From positions 1-9,528 of the forward strand of contig JAISKG010000068.1 of NCBI GenBank assembly GCA_031261015.1: 9,528 nt of DNA. Direction: 5' to 3'. Source of the DNA: Dysgonamonadaceae bacterium (GTDB lineage: Bacteria; Bacteroidota; Bacteroidia; Bacteroidales; Azobacteroidaceae). A program made the translations under genes and the position numbers. The notes beneath the pieces are model-generated. The model saw only the letters and a program-made list of their open reading frames with translations. It was not told the origin of the DNA and ran no database searches. Shown here one piece after another: positions 1 through 7,646 of this stretch; positions within the stretch are counted from its first letter, which is position 1, and each line of letters starts with the position of its first letter.

Positions 1-18
1 ACTCCAATCAACGGCATT

Positions 19-3000
19 TTATTGCCCGATAACGATAATTTTTTTATCTTCGGAAGATTCTTTTCCTTCGGAAGTTGTGACGATCGCACGGTACAAATAA
101 ATTCCCGGTTGCACTCCAACTCCCGAATTATCCGAAAGATTCCAACGAATAGGCTGTGCTTTCAACGCGACGGACGAACCGCTCGCGGCATAATTCCAAA
201 TCAAATGCCCGGCCAAATCATAGATATAAACATCCAGATCAATCGCAGCATCCGGTTGACTGTGCGAGAAAGTGAAATCGGTATAAGTACGCGCCGGAAC
301 TTGCGAAGCTTCGAGATCGTACAAAGGCTTCCTCAATCCGGGAACTACTTGAAAATGAAGCGAATCTAATGCCGAATTATTCTCAATATTCCATACTTTA
401 AATTCTAATTGATGCGCGCCGGCTTTCAAGGCCGGAACCGGGAAACGCACTTCTCCCTGATTTTCGTGATTGCGATCGGGAAAATAATAACGGTTGAGTG
501 TATAAGTCAACGCGGCCGAACGGTCGATGCAGAGCGTAATGTCGTGTCCCAATCCGCTGCCTGTCATATTAATTCCTTTTGTATCAGCTATTTTTGCAAT
601 AAATACAGGTGCTTCATTAACCGTGTCGCCATCCAAGAAAGTTTCGTTATCGAGATACAAGCCCAAAATTTGCGGAGTGCCGGGAGAAGTCGAACTGCCC
701 GAGCCGGTCAAGCGATAATTACCGAATGAACCGACGGCATCGACATTGTTATTTTCATCGAAAGCATAAAAACAAATTTTCCCTTTTTCCTGACTGTAAG
801 AAATATCCAACGGAACAGTAAACGAAACCGTGAAACGGCCGTTGGTCACAATGTCAGTGCCGAAATAAGCCCGGTTGGGATAATCAATATAAGAGAAATA
901 ATTTCCAGAACCGTCGGGATTTACCGCCTTGATTGCCTGCTGGTTATCCAATACTGTCGTATTAACGGCTCCGTTGAATCCCGTCAATACCTGTCCGGAC
1001 TGATTCACGATTTTTCCTTGCAAAGTCACTTTTTCCAAGGCTTTAAAGGTATAAGTCTGCCCGGAAACCACATTGCTTCCGTTGATTTTTTCCAATTCAA
1101 CTTTCCAATCGGGATAGGCCAGCATCAAAGCCGGATCGCCCAACAAAACATAATTCAACCGGTTAGCATCGCCGCTGCGACCGTTTTTAGCTCTGCGCAA
1201 TACATCGCCCAAGCGCGGACGCTGGCCACTTGTTGTACTGAACAAATTCCGGACCAAAAGTCCGTTCAGATTGGCATTATTATTGGAATAAACCACGCGG
1301 CTCGTTGTAAATAAAGCGATTGCCCCACTTTTTTCGTTCAGGAAAGCTTCTTCGGCGCCCGTCGTCGAAAAGCGGTCGAACCAACCGAAGTCGCAAGTGG
1401 CAGTAATCCACAAAGGAAGTCCCTCGAAGTTCATTTGCCTGACATCTCCAGAGTTAAGCATATCTTCGGCCGACCAGCCGCCGGTACCTCCATGTCCTGT
1501 ATAGTTCAATACACAGGCGCCCTCATTCAAAGCGTTCAAAAATTTCTTTTTCGCATCAGGATAAAACTTTTTCCCGTTGAGCGACACCGGTTTAAATGCA
1601 TCCATATAGGATTTGGTCATCACATATTCGGGAGCATTCGTGGAAATAAATTGTGAAATAGTATCGGCTTGTGTCGCATGTACGCAATAGGGGTCTGCTC
1701 CCGTATCATCGGCAGTGAAAATAACATTGTTTTTCCAGCCGGTATATAATTGATCGTCCATGTATTTCGTCACTTTATTCACTGCGTTGGTCGCTTGCCG
1801 TACCGAATTGACCGGAAAACGTCCGACTCCCAGATCTAATTGCTCGGAAGCCATCGCAAGTCCTTCATTATCATCTAAGAAGCCGAAATAATCGTCGGTG
1901 CCGTAAGAAGTGGCTTCGTTAAGCGATTCGCGAAATTGATAAGTCATCAAATAATATTGCGGATCCATGGTCGAAGCAGTGGTTGTCAAGTGACGATTGT
2001 CGAACAAGCCGTCGCCGAAAAGCAGCAAATATTTCGGTTTATTGGCCTCGGTTGTCGCACGATCGTAAAACATTTTCACGAAACGACGGTAAGCCGTAGC
2101 ATCGGGACAACCCGACGAAAACTCGTTGTAAATCTTTTCCGCCTGAACCGTAATCACGCGTAACTGATCTTTTTGCCGATGTTTGTCGGCCAGTGTTTCC
2201 GCTTGTGCCTGATAAACTTTCGGAACGATAATCACCAAATCCGTAGCCGGTAAAGCGTGCAAATCCTGATTTTCGACCACGCCCATCACTTGAGGCGACG
2301 GAAACGAGCGACTGCAATCAATCATCGCATATTCGCGCAATTGGCTATTTTTATCTGCGTTAAAACTCAAAGTCCCATTATCTGTGGTAGTTTGTACGAT
2401 CTTAGGACTTAATCCGTCGGTAACATCCCAGATCATCGTTTGCGCGCCGGCGTTGCTGATTCTGTAATTGACCGAAGATGTGCGACTTTCCTTACTTCGG
2501 AAAAACACAAACGGCTTGTCATAAAAGCGCAAATTGCGTTTGGCGACTACCGTAATATAATTCAACATAGCGATCGCTTGTCCGGCGGAATTATATGTAA
2601 CCGTAGCCGTAAACGATTCGTTTTTAGCTCCTTGCGCCCAAGGCTTAACATCTTCCGCCATATACGCTTTCCGATAACCGTCGGAATTGGCAGGAGGCGG
2701 ATCAATGCTGATACTAATCAATTGCTTGCCGCCGATCGACAAAGAAACCGGCGTCGTTTTGGTGGGCATCGCGGCAAAAGACAGTGCCACTTTTCCTGCA
2801 TCGGCCGTAATTCCCGGCATTTGGAAAGAAAAATTCTGCACAATCGCGCCGATAAAACTTTCGCCAAACAGTTCCCTACCCGACTCCATAATTGCTACGG
2901 AATCTTTCTCGTGCAAAACGTAATCATCGAAAGTCGTTAACGTTAACGAAGCGCTCACGTAAGAATTTTGTGTACTCATCGTTTGAGGCGCGCTGTTGTT

Positions 3001-3441
3001 TTCCGTCAGAAAATAGGATCCGTAAGTGGAATACGGATTATAGGTATGCGTGTAAAAATCAGCGCTCGCATCATAACTCCATTTCAACGTTCCCATTCCG
3101 TAAAACAACAAATAATCGCCGGAATTAAAAATCCCGTCGGCGCCTTTATCGATCCACATCGGAACTTCGGGCAAATCGTCGATGTAAGACTTGGTGAAAT
3201 CTTCTTCCAGCATCCAACCTCCATAGCCATAGAGTTTTACTTTGGCCGGATCGTCGAAGCCCATTGCCTTTATCTCGTCATAAGTTAATTTATAAACGGC
3301 ATTTTCCGTCACTTTGAGTTGAATCCATTTTCCTGACGACAAAACGGAATGCGCAGCATAGCGCGAGCCGTCGTTAATCGCTTTTGCCGGAAACATCGCC
3401 AGCAATCCAACGCAAATCATCAACCATTTGTTTAGTTTCAT
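19..3441 (-). CDS. porU: T9SS sortase PorU, gingipain-fold C25 cysteine protease (copy 1, downstream)
   Basis: This encodes a cell-surface cysteine protease of the PorU type. In the T9SS, PorU removes C-terminal signal domains from exported cargo and helps attach the cargo to the outer surface, working with PorV. Numbering is from the ATG at 3441. Residues 1-21 form a signal peptide (KLNK, hydrophobic core, AKA cleavage site). About 25-380 is a beta-rich N-terminal region. About 397-777 is the peptidase C25 caspase-like domain, with LLLFGDGLFDNRH, YTGHGG (catalytic His650) and TATCDFGWFDR (catalytic Cys683). Ig-like beta domains follow, then a C-terminal T9SS/FlgD-like domain (about 1040-1140) with DLAGHLIW and PGIYLYRA. 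The length matches the PorU family (about 1150 aa). An in-frame TTG at 3453 would add MLIK; I prefer the ATG because a normal signal peptide begins there. The gene starts 16 bp after the FAH-family gene and probably shares its transcript. It is a close paralog of the protein encoded at 4061-7501. The family call is strong; the separate role of each copy is unknown. Confidence 0.93.
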   Translation of the reverse strand: MKLNKWLMICVGLLAMFPAKAINDGSRYAAHSVLSSGKWIQLKVTENAVYKLTYDEIKAMGFDDPAKVKLYGYGGWMLEEDFTKSYIDDLPEVPMWIDKGADGIFNSGDYLLFYGMGTLKWSYDASADFYTHTYNPYSTYGSYFLTENNSAPQTMSTQNSYVSASLTLTTFDDYVLHEKDSVAIMESGRELFGESFIGAIVQNFSFQMPGITADAGKVALSFAAMPTKTTPVSLSIGGKQLISISIDPPPANSDGYRKAYMAEDVKPWAQGAKNESFTATVTYNSAGQAIAMLNYITVVAKRNLRFYDKPFVFFRSKESRTSSVNYRISNAGAQTMIWDVTDGLSPKIVQTTTDNGTLSFNADKNSQLREYAMIDCSRSFPSPQVMGVVENQDLHALPATDLVIIVPKVYQAQAETLADKHRQKDQLRVITVQAEKIYNEFSSGCPDATAYRRFVKMFYDRATTEANKPKYLLLFGDGLFDNRHLTTTASTMDPQYYLMTYQFRESLNEATSYGTDDYFGFLDDNEGLAMASEQLDLGVGRFPVNSVRQATNAVNKVTKYMDDQLYTGWKNNVIFTADDTGADPYCVHATQADTISQFISTNAPEYVMTKSYMDAFKPVSLNGKKFYPDAKKKFLNALNEGACVLNYTGHGGTGGWSAEDMLNSGDVRQMNFEGLPLWITATCDFGWFDRFSTTGAEEAFLNEKSGAIALFTTSRVVYSNNNANLNGLLVRNLFSTTSGQRPRLGDVLRRAKNGRSGDANRLNYVLLGDPALMLAYPDWKVELEKINGSNVVSGQTYTFKALEKVTLQGKIVNQSGQVLTGFNGAVNTTVLDNQQAIKAVNPDGSGNYFSYIDYPNRAYFGTDIVTNGRFTVSFTVPLDISYSQEKGKICFYAFDENNNVDAVGSFGNYRLTGSGSSTSPGTPQILGLYLDNETFLDGDTVNEAPVFIAKIADTKGINMTGSGLGHDITLCIDRSAALTYTLNRYYFPDRNHENQGEVRFPVPALKAGAHQLEFKVWNIENNSALDSLHFQVVPGLRKPLYDLEASQVPARTYTDFTFSHSQPDAAIDLDVYIYDLAGHLIWNYAASGSSVALKAQPIRWNLSDNSGVGVQPGIYLYRAIVTTSEGKESSEDKKIIVIGQ
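3096..3122. repeat. 27-bp direct repeat shared by the two porU genes, copy A
   Basis: This stretch is identical to 7147-7173 and encodes the same part of the N-terminal region (SGDYLLFYG / AGDYLLFYG). It is one of the longest perfectly conserved tracts I found by eye between the paralogs. It reflects shared ancestry of the genes, not a mobile repeat. Confidence 0.8.
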
Positions 3442-3457
3442 TTTGATTAGCAATTTA

Positions 3458-4051
3458 TTATTTCACAAAAAAATCCAATACTCTATTTTCTCCAATATAT
3501 CCTTGTAAGTGATCGTCTATCTGCAACTTAATTCCTGCCGACGGTGCGCCCGTAAAAATCAAATCTCCTATTTTCAATGTAAAAAAACGGCTGACATAAG
3601 CAATAATTTCGTCGATCGAGAAAAGTTGGTTCTCCGTATGTCCTTCTTGCACGCGCTTTTCGTTGATATTCAAATGAAAAGGCAAATGATTGACATCCGC
3701 ATCGCAAGTTTTCAAAGCAACAAAGTTACCAATTATTGCCGAATTATCAAAAGCCTTGCTCATTTCCCACGGCAAAGATCCGGATTGCAAACGTTCCAAC
3801 AGGTCACAGGCCGTCAGGTCGATGCCGGCCGTAACTTCCTCATAATAGCGGTGTGCAAAGCGCGGCGCAATATTTTTTCCCAAGCGGCTGATTTTTACCA
3901 CGATTTCAATTTCGCCCCGAAGATCCGAACTGAAATCGGGGATAAAGAAAGGTTTTCCATCTTTCAGCAAGGAAGAATCAGGTTTCAAAAAAACGACAGG
4001 TTCCGAGGGTTTTGTAATCCGGTAATTTTTGGCTACACAAATAATCTTCAT
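3458..4051 (-). CDS. Fumarylacetoacetate hydrolase (FAH)-family protein
   Basis: This is a small cytoplasmic enzyme of the FAH fold (FAHD1/YcgM-like), whose members are metal-dependent hydrolases, decarboxylases or isomerases of beta-diketo and oxo-acid substrates. The 197 residues have no signal peptide. Visible family signatures are PVVFLKPDSSLL (19-30), the metal ligands Glu47 and Glu49 in GEIEI, Asp78 in GIDLTACD, the PWEMSKAFD segment (94-102) with a candidate catalytic Lys99, and the FTGAPSAGI loop (166-174). The N-terminal lid is short: the protein goes from AKNY directly to RITKPSEPVVF, without the usual H-x-x-E segment, so activity could be altered. It sits 9 bp after the upstream porU stop and 16 bp before the next porU ATG, which implies co-transcription. 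No Shine-Dalgarno sequence is visible. The substrate cannot be read from the sequence, and family names such as 'isomerase' or 'oxaloacetate decarboxylase' would be guesses. Confidence 0.88.
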   Translation of the reverse strand: MKIICVAKNYRITKPSEPVVFLKPDSSLLKDGKPFFIPDFSSDLRGEIEIVVKISRLGKNIAPRFAHRYYEEVTAGIDLTACDLLERLQSGSLPWEMSKAFDNSAIIGNFVALKTCDADVNHLPFHLNINEKRVQEGHTENQLFSIDEIIAYVSRFFTLKIGDLIFTGAPSAGIKLQIDDHLQGYIGENRVLDFFVK

Positions 4052-4060
4052 CTTTGAAAA

Positions 4061-7000
4061 TTAAGGATTTAATACAATTAATTTTTTAGCTTTCGTACCT
4101 TCTTTTCCGCCCGGATCGTTGATAATTGCTTGATATACATATACTCCCGCGGGAACTCGGTCGCCTCGTGTATTGGTCAAATCCCAAGAAACTCTATAAT
4201 CCTTTAACCAGGAGGAAGATCCTCGTTCGGAATGCGTCCAGACCAAACGGCCGGTCAAATCGTAAACATTGATCGCTACGTCGATAACCGATTCGGGACG
4301 ATCGTGCGTGAAAAGAAAATCGGTCGAAGTGCGTGCCGGCACCACCGTAGCCGTCAAGTCATAAACATGCGGCTGCAAGCCTTCTACTACCGTGAAATCC
4401 AGCGTGGCGATCGACGAATTATTCAGAATATCCCAAATCCGGAACGTCAACTGATGCTTTCCAACGGGCAATTGAGGAATCGAAAAACGAATTTCTCCGT
4501 TATTTTCTTCTTCCTTATCGGGAATATAATAGGAGTTCAATGTGTAAGTGAAGCGCGTCAAATTGTCGATTGAAAGCGAAATATCGTGATCCAATCCGTT
4601 GCCTGTCAGGTTGATTCCATCTTTATCGAAAACGCGGGCGACGAAATAAGGCGTTGCATTCGTCTTGTCGCCGCTACGAAACGATTCGGAATTGAGAAAC
4701 AAGGCGGAAATTTCAGGTCCTTCGCCGTCATCATCTATATTTGTGTCCGAACCGAATAACATATAGTTCTTGTAATAACCGTGGGCATCGCGGCCGGTAG
4801 TTCCGTCGTAAGCATAGAAAGTCATTTTACCGTTATCCTGCTTGTAGGCAATATCCTTAGGTACAGTGAAAGAAACGGCGAAACGCCCGTCTTTCACCGT
4901 CCGGTTGCCGGTATAAACTTTACTCGGATAATCGATATACGACCAATAATAAATTTGATCTTCGGTAGTCATCCGGTAATAAACGGCATTGATGGATTGC
5001 TTGCTGTCGAACACCGAAGTTTTGACGTCGCCGTTGAACGAATTGACAATCGTTCCGGTTGGATCGACGACACTGCCTTCCACTGTCACTTTTTCGAGCG
5101 CTTTCAACACATAAACGCTGTCGGGCAAGATCGTTTCCCCATTGATTTTTTCCAATGCTACTTGTAAATCGGGATAAGCCAATTCCAGCGCAGGATCGCC
5201 TAACAAGACGTAGTTCAACTTGTTGAAATCCGATCCGACTTCATTTTTACTCTTACGGAGAATATCGCCCAAACGCAGATGTTTTCCGTTTTGCGTCGCA
5301 AACGTATTCCGGATCAAACGGGAATGAATCGAGGCGTTTCCATCGGAATAAACCACGCGGCTCGTCGTAAACAAGGCAATGGCTGCGCTTGTTTCGTTCA
5401 AAAAAGCTTCTTCACCCGAAGTGGTCGCGACACGGTCGAACCAACCGAAATCGCAAGTCGCTGTAATCCAAAGCGGAAGACCCTCAAATTTCATTTGCCT
5501 CACGTCGCTTCCGTTCAACATATCTTCGGCCGACCAGCCGCTCACGCTGCCATGACCGGTGTAATTCAACAAGAAAGCGCCTTTCTGCAAAGTGTTTAGA
5601 AATTTTTTCTTTGCATCGGGATAAGTTTTTTTCCCGTTTACGTCTGCCGGTTGAAAAGCATCCATATATACTTTAGTAACAGCATATTGAGGAAAATTAT
5701 TTTGAACGAATTGCGCAATGCTGTCAGCTTGAATGGCGTGGTAGCAATACGAATCGTCGCCGGTATCGTCGGCAGTAAAGATGACATTGTTTTTCCATTC
5801 GCCGTAATTTTTATCGTCGATATAAGCCATTACTTTTTTCACGGCATTAGTAGCTTGCCTGAGTGAACTCACCGGGAAACGGCCAACACCGATATCCATC
5901 CGGTCGCTACCGATGTCCGTTCCTTCCTCATCGTCTAAAAATCCGAAGTAGTCGTCTGTCCCATAAGAAGTTGACTCATTAACTGATTCTTTTACTTCGT
6001 AAGTCAACAAATAATAATGCGGGTCGATGGCAGCCACTGCTTTCGTCAAATGACGATTATCGAAAATTCCATCACCGAAAAGTAATAGATAACGCGGCTT
6101 GTCGGTTTCGACAGCGGCGCGATCATAAAACATTTTCATAAAACGGCGGTAGGCGGTCGCATCGGGAGATCCCGACGAAAACTCGTTGTAAACCCAGTCC
6201 GGTTGAACAACAGTGACCCGCAAATGATCGCTTGTCCGGTGTTTTTCGGCCAAGGATTCCGCTTGAGCCATATATACTTCCGGAGAAATAATTACCAAAT
6301 CGACCGGAGCCAAAGCATGCAGATCCTGATTGGAAACTTCGCCGAGGACTTGCGGCTTCGGAAACGACTTGCTCGGATCGACCATGACGTATTCGTGCAA
6401 GACGGGATCTTTTTCTGCTCCGAATATCAGACGATTGCCTTCTTTCGTTGTTTTTACGACGCGAGGTTCTGCACCTTCGGTCAATTCCCAAATCATTGCT
6501 TGCGATCCGGCATTGTCAATCGTATATTTCACATTAGACACACGACTTTCTTTACTCCGGAAAAACGTATATGCACGATCATAAAACTGCAAACGGCGTT
6601 TCATATTCAATGCAATGAAATTCAGGTGAGCCAGCGTTCCATTGGCTGCGTATGAAACAGTCGCCACCGTTTGTTCGGACTTCGCGCCTTGCGGCCAGGG
6701 TTGAATCATTTCCTTGAGCCAAGCTTTGCGATAATCCGATTTGATAGCTGCATCGACCATCAGATTGATAATTGTTTTACCGCCAATGGAAAGCGTAACG
6801 GGAGTAGGCACAGCAGGATAACCGGCAAATGACAAGCGAGCGGCGCCGGTATCTTCCGTTATACCCGGAATGGAAAACGGAAACGACTGCGTCGATTTAT
6901 TGGTGAAACTTTCACCGAACAATTCTCTTCCCGAACTTATAATAGTAATCGAATCACGCTCATAGACTAAGTAATCGTCAAAAACATTCAACGAAACTGT

Positions 7001-7501
7001 AGTTGAAGAATAGGAATTTTGCGAAGTCATTTCTTTCGGCCCGTTGCTGTTTTCCGTTAGAAAATAAGCGCCATACGTGGAATAAACATTGTTTTTATGT
7101 TCAAAAAAATCAGTTCCGGCATTGTAGCTCCATTGAACCGTTCCTTTTCCGTAAAACAACAAATAATCGCCGGCATTGAAAACGCCGTCGGCGCCTTTAT
7201 TGATCCAGACGGGAATTTCGGGCAAATCGTCGATATAGGGTTTTGTAAAATTTTCTTCGAGCATCCAACCACCGTAACCATAGACTTTTACTTTAGCCGG
7301 ATCGCTAAATCCCATGCTTTTCAAATCTTCGTAAGTGAGCTTATATATGGCATTTTCGGTGACTTTCAATTGCATCCATTTCCCGGAAGACAACACGGAA
7401 TGAGGCGCATAACGCGAGCCGTCGTTTCTCGCGAGCGCCGGGAAAATTGTTGACAAACAGCCAAAAGCCGCTGCCAACAAGATGAATAAAGATCTTTTCA
7501 T
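4061..7501 (-). CDS. porU: T9SS sortase PorU-like C25 cysteine protease (copy 2, upstream)
   Basis: This second complete PorU paralog is the first gene of the minus-strand operon. Residues 1-24 are a signal peptide (MKRS, hydrophobic stretch, PALA before RNDGSRY). About 27-385 is the beta-rich N-terminal region. About 397-777 is the peptidase C25 domain with LLLFGDGIFDNRH, YTGHGS (catalytic His650) and TATCDFGWFDR (catalytic Cys683). Ig-like domains follow, then a T9SS/FlgD-like C-terminal domain (about 1045-1146) with DLTGRLVW and PAGVYVYQA. The reading frame is intact and no key residue is missing, so this is not a decayed copy. It aligns with copy 1 over its whole length, with long identical blocks around the active site and at the mature N terminus. 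Divergent patches lie near residues 200-210, 245-260, 840-855 and 900-930. The mature protein has only two cysteines (586 and 683), against seven in copy 1. Its role is inferred to be T9SS cargo processing at the cell surface; whether it duplicates copy 1 or handles different cargo is not known. Confidence 0.92.
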   Translation of the reverse strand: MKRSLFILLAAAFGCLSTIFPALARNDGSRYAPHSVLSSGKWMQLKVTENAIYKLTYEDLKSMGFSDPAKVKVYGYGGWMLEENFTKPYIDDLPEIPVWINKGADGVFNAGDYLLFYGKGTVQWSYNAGTDFFEHKNNVYSTYGAYFLTENSNGPKEMTSQNSYSSTTVSLNVFDDYLVYERDSITIISSGRELFGESFTNKSTQSFPFSIPGITEDTGAARLSFAGYPAVPTPVTLSIGGKTIINLMVDAAIKSDYRKAWLKEMIQPWPQGAKSEQTVATVSYAANGTLAHLNFIALNMKRRLQFYDRAYTFFRSKESRVSNVKYTIDNAGSQAMIWELTEGAEPRVVKTTKEGNRLIFGAEKDPVLHEYVMVDPSKSFPKPQVLGEVSNQDLHALAPVDLVIISPEVYMAQAESLAEKHRTSDHLRVTVVQPDWVYNEFSSGSPDATAYRRFMKMFYDRAAVETDKPRYLLLFGDGIFDNRHLTKAVAAIDPHYYLLTYEVKESVNESTSYGTDDYFGFLDDEEGTDIGSDRMDIGVGRFPVSSLRQATNAVKKVMAYIDDKNYGEWKNNVIFTADDTGDDSYCYHAIQADSIAQFVQNNFPQYAVTKVYMDAFQPADVNGKKTYPDAKKKFLNTLQKGAFLLNYTGHGSVSGWSAEDMLNGSDVRQMKFEGLPLWITATCDFGWFDRVATTSGEEAFLNETSAAIALFTTSRVVYSDGNASIHSRLIRNTFATQNGKHLRLGDILRKSKNEVGSDFNKLNYVLLGDPALELAYPDLQVALEKINGETILPDSVYVLKALEKVTVEGSVVDPTGTIVNSFNGDVKTSVFDSKQSINAVYYRMTTEDQIYYWSYIDYPSKVYTGNRTVKDGRFAVSFTVPKDIAYKQDNGKMTFYAYDGTTGRDAHGYYKNYMLFGSDTNIDDDGEGPEISALFLNSESFRSGDKTNATPYFVARVFDKDGINLTGNGLDHDISLSIDNLTRFTYTLNSYYIPDKEEENNGEIRFSIPQLPVGKHQLTFRIWDILNNSSIATLDFTVVEGLQPHVYDLTATVVPARTSTDFLFTHDRPESVIDVAINVYDLTGRLVWTHSERGSSSWLKDYRVSWDLTNTRGDRVPAGVYVYQAIINDPGGKEGTKAKKLIVLNP
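7147..7173. repeat. 27-bp direct repeat shared by the two porU genes, copy B
   Basis: This is the partner of 3096-3122, about 4.05 kb away in the same orientation. The two genes as a whole behave as long imperfect direct repeats flanking the FAH-family gene, so recombination between them would delete that gene and leave one hybrid porU. Confidence 0.8.
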
Positions 7502-7563
7502 TCGTTCTTTGATTTGTTTTTATTAACGGAAAAATAGGGAGATTATTGTTTTTCGATTTAACA

Positions 7564-7594
7564 TTGCAAAATTACAATTTTTTTTGTACTTTTG
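7564..7594 (+). promoter_or_regulatory. Bacteroidota-type promoter for ppdK
   Basis: TTG at 7564-7566 and TACTTTTG at 7587-7594 match the Bacteroidota -33 and -7 elements (TTTG or TTG, and TAnnTTTG), separated by a typical 20 bp. Transcription should begin near 7600, leaving a leader of about 45 nt before the ppdK ATG at 7647. The leader is AT-rich and has no Shine-Dalgarno sequence, as is usual in this phylum. The start site is inferred, not measured. Confidence 0.65.
7567..7574 (-). promoter_or_regulatory. Candidate -7 promoter element for the porU operon
   Basis: Read on the minus strand this is TAATTTTG, an exact match to the Bacteroidota -7 consensus TAnnTTTG. It predicts transcription starting near 7560 and a leader of about 60 nt before the ATG at 7501. 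The -33 position (about 7595-7597) reads GTG rather than TTG, so the upstream half is weak. The element lies inside the -33/-7 spacer of the ppdK promoter on the other strand. Confidence 0.42.
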
Positions 7595-7646
7595 CACGCG
7601 TTTTGAAAAATCACATAACAAAATTATAAAAATTAATCATTCACTT

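Noticed and set aside
1..18. A minus-strand ATG at 17-15, just after the porU copy 1 stop, reading MPLIG to the window edge; a possible start of a next gene such as porV.
   Set aside because: Only five codons are visible and they do not look like a signal peptide, as porV would need. The next gene may well start beyond the window, so no call is possible.
2440..2940. A 166-codon plus-strand open frame opposite porU copy 1.
   Set aside because: It is antisense to a well-supported gene, has no recognisable motif, and its composition (Arg/His-rich, no domain) is typical of a shadow frame.
3442..3453. TTG start for porU copy 1 at 3453, giving a protein four residues longer.
   Set aside because: The ATG at 3441 begins a standard signal peptide and makes the catalytic residues fall at the same numbers as in copy 2. 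TTG starts are less common.
7440..7501. Possible lipoprotein signal in PorU copy 2, because Cys15 lies in the hydrophobic stretch.
   Set aside because: The residues before it (A-F-G-C) are a poor lipobox, and a good signal peptidase I site (PALA before RNDGS) lies nine residues later at the position matching the mature start of copy 1.
4061..7501. Calling either copy a secreted gingipain-like virulence protease and not a sortase.
   Set aside because: Both are about 1140 aa with the large N-terminal beta region and domain order of PorU. Gingipains have a propeptide and different domain order. The C25 catalytic motifs alone would not separate them, but the overall layout favours PorU.
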